Shown piece by piece: positions 1 to 9,235 of a stretch of 64,000 bases of DNA (position 1 is its first letter; the number at the start of each line of letters is the position of its first letter). The translations under genes were made by a program, and so were the position numbers. The notes below the pieces were generated by a model that was not told the origin of the DNA, ran no database searches, and worked only from the letters and a program-made list of their open reading frames with translations. This DNA is from Sporothrix humicola (lineage: Eukaryota; Ascomycota; Sordariomycetes; Ophiostomatales; Ophiostomataceae): the NCBI GenBank assembly GCA_021396245.1, contig WNYE01000006.1, forward strand, positions 496,001 through 560,000, read 5' to 3'.

Positions 1-92
1 CGACGGCAAAGCAGGCGCTGGTGGACGAGCTGTGGGAGTGGACGAATGAACAGCTGGCCAAGCATGGAAGTACAGGGTGGGTGAAGGGATGA
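1..92 (+). CDS. Partial CDS: C-terminal end, possibly a short-chain dehydrogenase
   Basis: Only the last 29 codons are present, read from base 3 and ending with TGA at 90-92. The peptide contains the stretch LVDELWEWTNEQLAKHG. Fungal short-chain dehydrogenase/reductases of the retinol-dehydrogenase type often end with a similar helix (an LWEWTE-like motif before a charged tail), so that family is a reasonable guess. No Rossmann motif or catalytic residue lies inside the window, so neither activity nor substrate can be assigned. The codons are GC-rich at third positions, like most genes here. It could also be the end of another helical enzyme. Confidence 0.5.
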   Translation, partial: TAKQALVDELWEWTNEQLAKHGSTGWVKG

Positions 93-682
93 GAAGGGAG
101 GCGGCCTGAATGGCGGCGAGGTTTAGCTGCAGTATTAGCTTGTCCATTAATTTTGGGTTTCCTGTTTCTGACTTTGATGCCGAAGTAATTGTAATAAAAT
201 ATGTAACATCATGGCCCATGCAAAAGACTTCGTGTAGTCATAGATCAAGTGTAAGTCAAGGTTGTATTGTGACGAGGCTGAAGGGTAGTATGGTGTCTGA
301 CAGCCAAGTGCTGACGGCAATGCAAGATCGATGCACAGAGTACAGGACCGGGAAGAGCCTCACCTTGGTCACACCCGTAATCTTTGTGATATCAGTAGCA
401 AAGTCAAAGCCACAAGTTCCATTTCTGTTTAAAAGCCATCATAATTACTAGTTTCACTAGAGTATTCATGCTGTTTTGTGCAACATATTGCAGAAAGCAA
501 CGTATTTTGTACACCGCCACCTCACGATATTAGTTAAGATGGCCAGGTGAGCTGCCCGCCACCAAGCTTCACCAGCCACAGGTAGGAGCTCTGTCAACTA
601 CCTTCCTTCCACAATTTTGTGACAACTCACGATACCATGGGAAAAAAGCACAATCTTCTTCATGGAGGCCTCGTTACTAGAG

Positions 683-690
683 TATAAATA
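683..690 (+). promoter_or_regulatory. TATA box (TATAAATA)
   Basis: A clean TATAAATA lies about 160 bp upstream of the micro-ORF at 848. A start site 25-40 bp downstream would fall near 713-725. It is one of the few strong core-promoter matches in this gap and suggests that something is transcribed here, coding or not. Confidence 0.4.
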
Positions 691-847
691 TCTCGTCGAT
701 TGACTGCCAAAGATGATTTCGTTTTCTCCTTCTTCACCATCCGCAACAAGAGTATCCAAATATCGCAAGCAGATCCCAAGAACAACACAAAACTCACCAG
801 CAGAAGCTACCCAGAAAATCAAGCCTAAACCCCCAAAAGCAGCAACC

Positions 848-916
848 ATGACTGGCTCCGTCAGCCCCTCCCCCTCTCCGCCTCCCAACCCGCCTCCCCC
901 AAGCCCGACCAAATAG
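848..916 (+). CDS. Possible 22-residue Pro/Ser-rich micro-ORF
   Basis: This is a short frame from ATG to TAG encoding 22 residues, half of them proline, with a Ser-Pro-rich body ending PSPTK. The start has a good context (caaccATGa) and a TATA box lies at 683-690. The frame is open further upstream to an ATG at 713, but that start would leave almost no leader. No family is recognisable. It may be a genuine micropeptide, the first exon of a decayed gene, or chance. C-rich low-complexity DNA easily gives open frames, so confidence is low. Confidence 0.18.
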   Translation: MTGSVSPSPSPPPNPPPPSPTK

Positions 917-1178
917 TCGGGGGTGACTTTGGCCAACACCGTTGGCCTGCCATGACGGGCATGGCATAAAATATCAACCCGACTTTGCTTTTGTTTGTTT
1001 TCTTTGCGATGAGTTTTGATTTCAACTGCGTCGTGTTTGGGAGAACTCTTCTTCCGTGGTGGTTCCCTTGAGCAGGTCGTGGACTTTGTAAAGTTACAAA
1101 AAGGCTGGCCAGCTTCCACTTCCTGACCCTACCACGAAGAGGACAACTCCTCATGCGGGCGTGCTTAGTTCTGCAAGT

Positions 1179-1320
1179 GCGAGAAAACACCAGAAAAGCA
1201 CCTGGACTTTCACGAGTGTGGGCACAAAACATGCGCATTTGGTGCATTTTATGGAGAGTTCAGCACGCGCGAGAAAATGCTAGAAAACAACCCAGACTGT
1301 AGTCAGTTTGGGCACAAAAC
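1179..1320 (+). repeat. Imperfect 52-bp direct repeat (two copies, 90 bp apart)
   Basis: Copies at 1179-1230 and 1269-1320 align without gaps at roughly 75 percent identity. Both start GCGAGAAAA and end TGGGCACAAAAC. This looks like an old local duplication in non-coding DNA. The shared ends could also be binding sites. Confidence 0.55.
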
Positions 1321-1988
1321 CATTGCTTAGGGAAGGGTGGGCGGGCAAAAAAAAAAAAAAATTACAAAACAACTTGTCTTTTGCAGTGAGCTTGCTCGTG
1401 ACCAAACTCGTGATATTTTGAACTTTGACTTCACCATCTTTTCCCCTTCCACTCGCCATTGCCGACCTCTCCTGACTTCCCCTTCCCATTTCCTCCTCTC
1501 ATCGTCGTCACCGCTCCGCTCACAATGACGCGGCCTCTCCAGTTTGCGGAGCCCGTCCTAGCAGTTCTAGCGGGCACTAGTCCACTGACGGTCAAGCGAT
1601 GCCCCTAACGCCAGCCCTGTCAAACACCCGATCCAGTGGGCCGCGCCGTCGTAGCCCGTCAGGTCCCTGAATGGCAGTGTCATTGGCAGTGAATTGTTCC
1701 TGAATTGGAGGAGTATTGGCTGTATTACTGAGATCTTACCTCAGTGCTCCTGTCTTGGCGTTTCGTTGACGCAAGGCTTTTCTTGGCATCGTGGCCGGCC
1801 CCAGATATTTGGTGCAGAAACTACCAAAAGAGCTCCAAAAGAGACCAAAAAGCATGCGTATGTCTCTGTGTCTTTTTGATCCTTCAGCCTTGGCAAGATC
1901 GTGGATTCACCACGGGTGTACCAGAAGCCACCAAAATAGCAAGCCGAGCTCCGGATGTTACGTACGCCGTAGGAGGAGCGACGATGGA

Positions 1989-1994
1989 TATAAA
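1989..1994 (+). promoter_or_regulatory. TATA box for the Gly-Pro-His-rich small protein
   Basis: TATAAA sits 105 bp upstream of the ATG at 2094, giving a leader of roughly 70 nt. The leader is CT/AC-rich, as is common in highly expressed ascomycete genes. Confidence 0.5.
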
Positions 1995-2093
1995 GGAGGG
2001 TTCTCCCCAGATGTTGTTGAAATAAACTCGATCTAATCAAACTCAATTACAACATCCTTCTTCCTCCACCACTCTACTACTTCCATATTCATC

Positions 2094-2398
2094 ATGTTCG
2101 GCCACGGCGAGCGTATGTCTCCTCCACTCTTTGCACTTTTATCGTTGAAGTTGTGCACACCACTAACAATACAGACCACGGCGGTCCTGGCGGCGTTCCT
2201 CCTCAGGGCGGCCCCGGCCACAACGGCCCCCGTCATGAAGGCCCTGGAGGCCCCGGCGGTCCTCCTGGCGGTCCGGGTCACAACGGTCCTCGCAACGACG
2301 GCCCCGGTCCCCACGGCGGTCCCGGTCCTCAGGGCCCGGGTGGCCCCCACGGTCACGGTGGTCCCGGCCCGCAGGGTGGTCCTCATGGTCGCCACTAA
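2094..2398 (+). CDS. Small Gly/Pro/His-rich low-complexity protein (80 aa), one intron
   Basis: Exon 1 is 2094-2112 (MFGHGE plus one base). The intron is 2113-2174, with a GTATGT donor, a CTAAC branch site and an ACAG acceptor. Exon 2 is 2175-2398. The spliced protein is 80 residues of imperfect GGPGHNGPR-like repeats, with glycine and proline dominating, spaced His, Asn and Arg, and a terminal GRH. There is no signal peptide, membrane segment or cysteine, so it is predicted intracellular and disordered. The TATA box, the short tidy intron and the GC-rich third positions support a real, probably well expressed gene. The collagen-like look is compositional only, because glycine is not at every third position. 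Function is unknown. Histidine spacing could allow metal binding, and a stress-induced hydrophilin-like role is another possibility. Neither is shown by the sequence. Confidence 0.7.
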
Positions 2399-2602
2399 GC
2401 GAATGTGCCATTTTCGATAGCTATTTTACAATATTCGATATAATATACCACAGTTATCACATGTACCGTCTCTTCACCTGCAACTGCATTCTGTTTGGCT
2501 GCATTGATTTGTATCGATTTGTATTTGTGTTTATCATGCCCGTGACGAATACACGATGAGATCTGGGCTACATATAATAGATTCTATCCTGGCATATCTA
2601 AT

Positions 2603-2953
2603 CTAAGCCATGCCATTCGCGAACCAGGTCTGGAGATCTTCAATCTCAGACGCGGTCAGCGCCTGCTTGGGTGTGCCGTGCGCGGCGGCAATGTAGTCGA
2701 CGAGCGAAGCGCCTTTGCCGTCGGAAATCTTGGCGAGCGCGTCGTCCGACGTCTGCACGGCGTACTTGGCAAAGATGTTGGCCTGGGCTAGCTCGGGGCT
2801 TTCGAGAAAGTCCCGGAGCATTTCGAGGTTCTCTGGATCGAACACGGGCTCCGGGCCGTTCTTGTGGCGCTCCATGATCTCCTTGGCCAGGGTGTTGGTC
2901 TCGATCATCTGCTTGGCCGAGGGGCCGGTCCAGGTTGAGTCGCTGGTGGTCAT
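2603..2953 (-). CDS. Orphan small soluble protein (116 aa)
   Basis: The frame is open up to 3118, but the start is placed at the methionine at 2953 (MTTSDSTWTGPS), because a TATA box on the same strand at 3072-3079 would put the transcript start near 3040 and the residues upstream are low-complexity Ser/Thr/Pro. The 116-residue product is acidic and predicted largely helical. Segments such as IETNTLAKEIMERHKNG and NLEMLRDFLESPELAQ suggest two or three amphipathic helices, and a conserved-looking C-terminus ends LQTWFANGMA. There is no signal peptide, membrane helix or known motif. I do not recognise the family. Its 3' end faces the Gly-Pro-His gene, so the two are convergent. Confidence 0.7.
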   Translation of the reverse strand: MTTSDSTWTGPSAKQMIETNTLAKEIMERHKNGPEPVFDPENLEMLRDFLESPELAQANIFAKYAVQTSDDALAKISDGKGASLVDYIAAAHGTPKQALTASEIEDLQTWFANGMA

Positions 2954-3071
2954 TTTGGTGGTAGAGGTGGTGGTAGGGGTAGAAGGTAGAAGTGATTGAG
3001 TAGAAGGGTTTTTTGATGCGGATGGGGATGAAGACGAAGCTATGATGCTGAAGGGGGACTGGGCAGCCGTT

Positions 3072-3079
3072 ATTTTATA
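3072..3079 (-). promoter_or_regulatory. TATA box of the 116-residue orphan gene
   Basis: On the minus strand this reads TATAAAAT, about 120 bp upstream of the chosen ATG. It decides the start against the longer open frame, since transcription from here would exclude the ATG at 3118. Confidence 0.45.
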
Positions 3080-3118
3080 GACAAAAGGGCCGTTGCGATC
3101 GACAGATGATATTCTCAA

Positions 3119-4774
3119 GTTCGCAGTTTTGTGAAATGCGCATTCACTGTTATGGATCAGGACAAGAATTTCTCATTTCGTGTTTTGGGTCGCCGACCGC
3201 TGTTTGAAAAGTCTCTGAAGTCTCTGAAGTCTCGAGTTTGATGTGGGACGGGATGTGTATATCTTGCGATATGGGCAGGCAGCCGAATTTCTCGGCCGCT
3301 CGTTGGCTCGCCTGTCCAATCAGGGTAAACAAACTGCTCTGCATCTGGACTTCCCACTGGTGAGAGTGAGGGGTAAAAGCACAGAGTACTAATCTCACCT
3401 CAAGCACTCCAAACCGCACATCAGGTACAGGGTAGCATTGTCGTTCGTTGGGAGCCAACAGCATGCTTGCGGTCGAGAACGATCTCCATGCCACATACAG
3501 AGCTGCCCTGGCAATCCAAGCTCCAGCCGCAGCTTTTCGCCTAGCTTTCTAGTAAGTTCTGGGTCAGCTCTTCGTTTGTCGCTGATCGCCGTTGATTTTT
3601 GTTGTTTACGTCGAGATGGCTGGACAGCTGGCAATTTTTGTCCCTGCTTTTCTTTTTCTTTTTCTTTTTTTGTCTCTTTCGTTTTCTCATCTGTATGCAT
3701 CTTTTTGATATAATTTCTTGTCGATCTGCCGCTCCATCGTAGCTGGTACGTCATTTCGCCGCTTCACCAACGAGATCAGCTTCAACCACTCAGCTTGGCC
3801 CCCAAAAGTCGACATAAACGGACCCTCCGCGACTCTTTCCTTCTATTTGCCGGCACTTCCATCGATCGGCACTGCATGTCTCCGCTGGTCGCCGCCATCT
3901 CGACTTTTTTTACGTTTCATCCCGAAACAATAAAAGAATGTTCCGAGATGAGCTACCAAGCGGCAGCTAAAAAGCAATGACCGCCACCAACATCCAAAGA
4001 CGACTGTCCACGATGCTGTCTTGTGTCCAAGTACCTTTGCATCGCGCCTTGGTGCTGCATCACCACCTTGGCTGGGCGTCACGATAGCTACATAAGTGGC
4101 TGCCAAAGTATGGAAAATGGAAGAAACAAAAAAAAGACAATGGCTAAAAGCAGCCCCCAACAAGGAAAACGAGCAACATGGGCTACATGAATGGGGCGTT
4201 CTGGAGTATATCGACATTTGTTACATATCGGCGTTCCCGACTCGGACTTTTTTCTTGATCTTGGGTCCCTCTGCATCTCCATTTTCTGTGCCATTGAGGA
4301 CTCAAAACTCCATTCCCTGGATCTTGGAAAAGCGCCCCCTTCGACAAAACAGAAACAACAAGTGCGCCAATGAAACATCAGGGAGTGGCCTCCAATGCGA
4401 AAGTAAAGAAAAGATACAGCAAGCTCATATTGCCTACACGGTAACAGGGAGCATCGTCGTGAGTTATTTCGCAATATAAAGTGAGAATCATACCAGGCAA
4501 CTTGTTCACGGCTCCATTATACGGAGCACTCCGGATCATCAGAGTGCCAGCCACACTGGCAACACGCCCACAAGACCCTTGAATTGAATACGTCATGCTA
4601 CCATATGGGTTTTTCCCATCAGAGATCAAAAGAAGGAATATGCTGCATATCAGCGGACGTCCACACGATGCTATAAACAGCTGAAAATATGGTTGTTCAG
4701 AGTATACTCGGGAGATAATGTGATCCCCACATCCTCATCTCCTTGACTCTGCATGCCGTACCTATTCATTCTGA
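3119..4774. other. Intergenic, no supported gene
   Basis: This holds the promoter of the 116-residue gene and the 3' flank of the regulator that ends at 4775. Reading frames of 60-130 codons occur on both strands, but none has family motifs, consistent codon bias or a believable exon structure. Minor features are a short tandem CTCTGAAGT repeat at about 3210-3235 and a T-rich run at about 3650-3680. Confidence 0.5.
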
Positions 4775-6764
4775 TTACAGACGCACAGCAGCAAACTGCT
4801 TAATGTAGTCGTGGACGGCATCCATACCGTCTTTGTTGTGTTCCTGGTCGTGATCCAAACTGCCCTCAGTTTTACACTCTTCGGGCACACTGGGTACCAA
4901 CGGCTTTCGCTCACGCAGAATCATCTTGGCCAAAAGCCAGTACTCATCGGCGTGCCGGACAAAGCTTGTCGAGTAGGGCGATGTAGAGGGAGCTGGTGAC
5001 GCATACGGCACGGTATGTAAGTCCCAGAGAACACGCCAGCGAGACAGGGCTCGATCGAGAACATGGTCGAGGGCGGCATGCTGGCTAGAGGGTGACAACG
5101 TCCACACGACACGCGAGGCATAGAGCAGCTCGTGCAGGCCAGACACCAGCAGAAACAAGTCGAGGTGGCTCAGGCGGCCAAAGGCAGCGACGGCAGCGGG
5201 CGTCCACGGATCGGGGTCGGCCATGAGGAGGGCGATGCAATGTTCCAGTGACATTCTTGCCGTCGGGGCGTCGTCCCAGTCGTGGCTCGGCATACTGCCC
5301 GTCATTTCGGCGAGAGTGAGACGTGGCGTCGAGCGGTGGAAGATGGCGTGGGACGAGTCGACCAAAAAAATCCAGCTCATCAGCCGGATGCCTTCTTCCG
5401 TCTTGGTTGGGGAGGTGTCGCCGTCCATGTGGCGTAATGATGGTAGACCTATAGCGGGCGGCATCCACTAAATCAGCAAAGCGGTGTAGACGCACACGGC
5501 GGCGCGAATCGCGGTGATTCTCCCAGTGTTGGGCAACAATAATTAAGAAGTCCGCCTGGAGTGGTTCGACTCCGGTAGTTGTGGACAGCAACCCCGATGT
5601 GGAACCCTGTGATATCCTCGTGAAGGCGTCGTGTTCGAATATATAGCGTTCAGCGGCATCGAGGCATATTCGTGCGGCGGCGGCACTCGGCTCTGACCAG
5701 TAGAGCGCGCCTACAAGTAATATGGCCGTCAACAGCGGCGTGAACGAAGTGGCCGGGTCAAAGGACGGTCGATGCAGCAGCGGACAGTGCCGATGCCAGT
5801 TGTCAAAGTAGGCATTGACAAAGCAGTCGACCTTGTCCACCTGGAAGATGTGTAATGCGGCTGCATCCCAGGCCATCTCAGCGTCCATGTCGCCATCAAA
5901 AGTGGTCTTTGATCGCAGAGTATAGACAATCTCTGTGATGCGCAGCCCAAGGTGCATATTTTGGATCAGCTTTTCTTGGATAAGCATGTCCTGAGCAAGT
6001 GTGTGAGGTGATGGCCACCACACCGATAGTGAGGTCTCATTGCATTCGGCGTCTTTACTGTCCTCCGGTGTCTCCCCTTCGGCACGCACTGTTGACGTGC
6101 AAAAGTATTCCTGCAGGGTGTCGTTGCGTGGGTTGGTGTAGTTGAGAAGAAAGGTCATGCGTATTTCGACAGAGCCACTCGTCTCTGTTGCCGTCACGCA
6201 GACGAGATTTAGAGCAGGCGGTCGGTTGATAACAGCGACCGTCTGCGCCTGCAAACTGTGCGCTTGTCGGTACGTGTATGTGCATCGTGCCTCCCGCCTC
6301 GTGCAGTTGGAGCACGGCTGCTGTGCATCACAGGCACTCTTTGTGGCCGCACAGGTATCGCAGGCTTGGCGTCTGCGTCCGCGCTTCCGTGGTGTTGGTA
6401 TTGGCCGGCCGTTGCGTTTGTTGCACGTCGTTGTATGACGTCGGGCAGAGTCTCTGTATGTGAGGTGTTGGTGAGATGGCAATGAGGTTCGAGTGAGATG
6501 TTGTAATGGCACTCACGATCTGGTAAAGAGGCAGTTGCAGAATGGACACGCAAAAGATCGTTCCTCAATATCTGCAAACGGTACCCACATTAGTTCTCGA
6601 TGCAAGACCCAGGGCCGGGCATCCATCACCGACATAAACTTACGTGACCGTTCGTGCCAGCGCAGGTGTGCGGCACTGGTGAACGTCGCCCGGCAGGTAA
6701 TGCACGTCGCTGTTTGTGTTTCTTGTGTTATTTGGTATTCGTCAGATGCCTCGGGTGCCTCCAT
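4775..6764 (-). CDS. Transcription factor with two C2H2-type fingers plus Zn2Cys6 domain; apparent frameshift
   Basis: Exons by splice sites are 6764-6644, 6571-6517 and 6453-4775, with introns of 72 and 63 nt. Spliced residues 21-41 form one C2H2 finger (C21, C24, H37, H41). Residues 49-69 form a second finger whose last ligand is Cys (C49, C52, H65, C69). A Zn2Cys6 cluster follows (C90, C93, C100, C106, C109, C116) after a basic RKRGRRRQ stretch. The rest matches the fungal regulator middle-homology region, with motifs such as FLLNYTNPRN, HCPLLHRPSF and RLHRFADLVDAAR. At about 5454-5456 the frame must shift: DAAR is in one frame and the expected continuation IGLPSLRH is in the next, with no room for an intron. 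A missing dinucleotide or one extra base would explain it. With the shift repaired the protein is about 618 residues. It is a nuclear regulator, probably of the adjacent genes, and is either inactivated or misassembled. Confidence 0.8.
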
Positions 6765-7532
6765 GTTGTCGGCTGGATATAACAAGGCCGTAGAAACGGG
6801 GAGGAGAACAGGAAAAGAATAAAAGAGGAGACAGCTGCAGTGGCTGTGGGGGAAATCTCCGGTGTTAAAAGACAGAAAGAGAGCCCTGTCTGCAGTGGCC
6901 AATCGCCCGTGTTTGAAAACCGAGTTACGACGTTGAATTCCATGCAAGTTGTTTCGATCAATATCCATCCGCTCCGCCGATTTCATTCGAGGAAACAAGA
7001 GGAGGTGTGAATTGTCAAGGTTTGTGAGGCTGCCCTCGTAGCTTTCCCATTTGTTGTGGGGTTTCCCCCGATTCGCCAACCGGCGTTCAGAAATCGGGGA
7101 AAGCGGGCGGGGGTGGGTATTGTCCGAGATTGGGACTAACGTGTGAATTTAGACAACCCTTCCAACAAATTAGCTTACACGTAATTGAGCGCTTATCCAG
7201 GCACAAGTTCTGACATATCCCGTGACATGGTCTTTTGTTTTATATTTCAATGTCACCAATGACATCTAAAGTAGACGAAGGGAGTGTGGTTGTCACGACG
7301 GCGGGGGTGGGAATTGTCCAGTCTCGGTCTTTCTTCACGGCAACGGTATGTACAGTGATCTCAGAAAGGGCACCAAATTGTTGAAAGATGGTAATTGGCA
7401 CGGCTGCCGAGTGTTGCTACGGGAAGAAGGAACCCTACTCGGAAGTGGGTATTAAACAGACAGGAGTTGTCATGGTTGAAATAATACGAAAATCAAAATC
7501 AAAATTAAACCAAGACATTACGCACGACCACC
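6765..7532. promoter_or_regulatory. Divergent promoter between the C2H2/Zn2Cys6 regulator and the dioxygenase
   Basis: This 768-bp gap separates two divergent starts (6764 minus, 7533 plus). It contains two near-identical 19-bp copies of a G-rich element (7107-7125 and 7301-7319). No coding sequence is convincing. The arrangement suggests that the regulator controls the dioxygenase, but that is inference. Confidence 0.5.
7107..7319 (+). repeat. Pair of 19-bp direct repeats in the divergent promoter
   Basis: GCGGGGGTGGGTATTGTCC at 7107-7125 recurs at 7301-7319 with a single T-to-A change, in the same orientation with starts 194 bp apart. The complement carries CCCCCGC, the kind of core bound by C2H2 regulators. 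These are candidate operator sites. Confidence 0.6.
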
Positions 7533-9098
7533 ATGCCTACCGACTACCAACAGCTCACCTCGAAATGGCCCAACGCCCTCGACCTGGCCGGGTCCAACTC
7601 GCCATGCCGTCTCGAAGGCGAGGTCGGCGACCTTCTTGTCTTGGGCGAGATCCCCTCGGCCATTGACGGTACGTTTTACCGGGTCATGTGCGATCCGTTT
7701 GTGCCGCCAGACCCGAACAACGTGCCGATTGACGGCGACGGCAACGTGTCGGCGTTCCGCATCCACAAGGGCCGCGTCGATATGAAGATCAAGTACATTG
7801 AGACGGAGCGGTACAAGTTGGAACGACGCGCGGGCAAGGCACTGTTTGGGCTTTACCGCAATCCCTATACACACCACCCTTGTGTTCGTGCTGCTGTCGA
7901 CTCGACGGCCAACACAAACTTGGTGTATTGGGCGGGCCACCTGCTGGCGCTCAAAGAAGTGGCGCTTCCTTACGCCATCGACCCGGACACGCTGGAGACG
8001 CTGGGCTACGACCCGTTTGGCGACCAGGTCAAGGCCAAGACGTTTACGGCGCACCCCAAGGTCGACCCGTTTACGAACGAGCTCGTCGTCTTCGGGTACG
8101 AGGCCAAAGGCCTGGCGACGCGGGACATTGTCGTGTATGCGCTCGACGCACAGGGCCAGACGCACGACGAGCAGTGGATCCAGTCGCCGTGGCCTGCGTT
8201 CATCCACGACTGCGTCATCACGCCCAACTGGATCGTGCTCGTGCTGTGGCCATTTGAGGCGGACGTTGACCGCATGAAGGCCGGCAAGCAGCACTGGGCC
8301 TGGAACGACGACCGGCCGGCCACGTTTGTTGTCGTGCCGCGGAGGACCTCGACGCCGCCTCCTCCCGGCTGGAAACAGGGCGAGCACCGCGTGTATGAGT
8401 GGGAAAACAGCATGCTGATCCACACCGGCGCCGCCTACGAGACTGACGACCACCGCCTGGTCTTTGACTCATCCCGCGTCCACGGCAACGCCTTTCCCTT
8501 TTTCCCGCCAGCTAACCCGCCGCCAGGCCCGCCGCCGGCTGAAGTCAAGGCCGACTTTGTGCGCTGGACGATTGACCTTACAAAGCCGTCGGGCACCAAA
8601 GTCGCCGACCCGTTTGTCATTCTGGACGTCCCCTCTGAGTTCCCCCGCATCGACGAGCGCTTCATGACCAAAGAGACCGAGTATGTTTTCCTCAATGTCT
8701 TTATTCCGAGCAAGTCGGACGGCTCCAAGAACATCTTTCACGGCCTCAACGGCCTCGCCATGCACAGCCACAAGACGGGCAAGACTCGCTGGTTCTACGC
8801 CGGCGACGACTCGCTCGTCCAGGAGCCCGTTTTCGTGCCTCGCACGCCCGATGCGCCCGAGGGCGACGGCTGGGTTATTGCCATGGTCGAGCGCCGCGGC
8901 GACAACCGCAGCGACCTGGTTGTGCTGGACACGCGCGACTTTGAGACGCCCATCGCGTTTGTCCAGCTTCCGCTGCACGTCAAGGCCCAGATCCACGGCA
9001 ACTGGGTGAGTGCGGCTGCGCTGCCTAGCCGAGTGAGTCTTGTCCGTGAGATCCCTGAGCTCAAGGTCAGCGGCCGTGGCGCCTTGGAGGTGGAGTAG
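7533..9098 (+). CDS. Carotenoid-cleavage / lignostilbene-type dioxygenase (521 aa)
   Basis: This is an intronless gene for a non-haem iron dioxygenase of the carotenoid oxygenase (RPE65-like) family, which splits C=C bonds in carotenoids, retinoid precursors or stilbenes such as lignostilbene and resveratrol. The four iron-binding histidines of the family are visible: H174 (TAHPK), H225 (FIHDC), H297 (LIHTG) and H488 (IHGNW). The propeller signature GTFYR is at 46-50 and DGDGNVSAF is at 67-75. Length and motif order are normal, and there is no signal peptide. The start at 7533 gives the full N-terminus. Closest in style to the fungal stilbene-cleaving branch, though substrate cannot be read from sequence. 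It shares a promoter region with a zinc-finger regulator and is convergent with an MFS transporter, which fits uptake and cleavage of a phenolic or terpenoid compound. Confidence 0.9.
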   Translation: MPTDYQQLTSKWPNALDLAGSNSPCRLEGEVGDLLVLGEIPSAIDGTFYRVMCDPFVPPDPNNVPIDGDGNVSAFRIHKGRVDMKIKYIETERYKLERRAGKALFGLYRNPYTHHPCVRAAVDSTANTNLVYWAGHLLALKEVALPYAIDPDTLETLGYDPFGDQVKAKTFTAHPKVDPFTNELVVFGYEAKGLATRDIVVYALDAQGQTHDEQWIQSPWPAFIHDCVITPNWIVLVLWPFEADVDRMKAGKQHWAWNDDRPATFVVVPRRTSTPPPPGWKQGEHRVYEWENSMLIHTGAAYETDDHRLVFDSSRVHGNAFPFFPPANPPPGPPPAEVKADFVRWTIDLTKPSGTKVADPFVILDVPSEFPRIDERFMTKETEYVFLNVFIPSKSDGSKNIFHGLNGLAMHSHKTGKTRWFYAGDDSLVQEPVFVPRTPDAPEGDGWVIAMVERRGDNRSDLVVLDTRDFETPIAFVQLPLHVKAQIHGNWVSAAALPSRVSLVREIPELKVSGRGALEVE

Positions 9099-9235
9099 AG
9101 ATGTAGGGACTTTTGGTACTATTTGTGTAGTGGTAGTTTATTTGAAGAACAAAGCGTATATTTCAGATCCATGGCTCTTCTGTCGTATCAATTCAACCCC
9201 TATCATATTATTTTATCAACCGCCTGTGACTTCGT

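Larger units (their letters stand above)
93..2093. other. Long intergenic stretch, 2 kb, no convincing protein gene
   Basis: No reading frame here shows the codon bias or domain content of the neighbouring genes. Two TATA boxes are visible (683-690 and 1989-1994). The first sits ahead of a Pro/Ser-rich micro-ORF and the second drives the small Gly-Pro-His protein. An imperfect 52-bp direct repeat lies at 1179-1320, followed by a run of A at about 1347-1361. The part from 100 to 600 holds nothing I can name. A non-coding transcript from the first TATA box is possible. Confidence 0.5.

Noticed and set aside
598..1247. Overlapping minus-strand frames of 128 and 173 codons
   Set aside because: No motif, start context or codon bias. 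They overlap each other and the TATA/micro-ORF region.
2153..2398. Start of the Gly-Pro-His protein at ATG 2153
   Set aside because: That ATG lies inside the intron. The spliced start at 2094 removes the odd MHTTNNTD leader and has better promoter spacing.
3395..4479. Several frames of 110-130 codons on both strands
   Set aside because: Low-complexity Lys/Glu or mixed composition, no splice-supported extension and no family resemblance.
5540..5585. tRNA-like stretch with GGTTCGACTCC
   Set aside because: It lies inside the regulator gene on the opposite strand (coding GVEPLQ) and no cloverleaf can be formed around it.
7518..8453. Minus-strand frame of 311 codons
   Set aside because: Antisense shadow of the GC-rich dioxygenase gene, whose frame carries all the family motifs.
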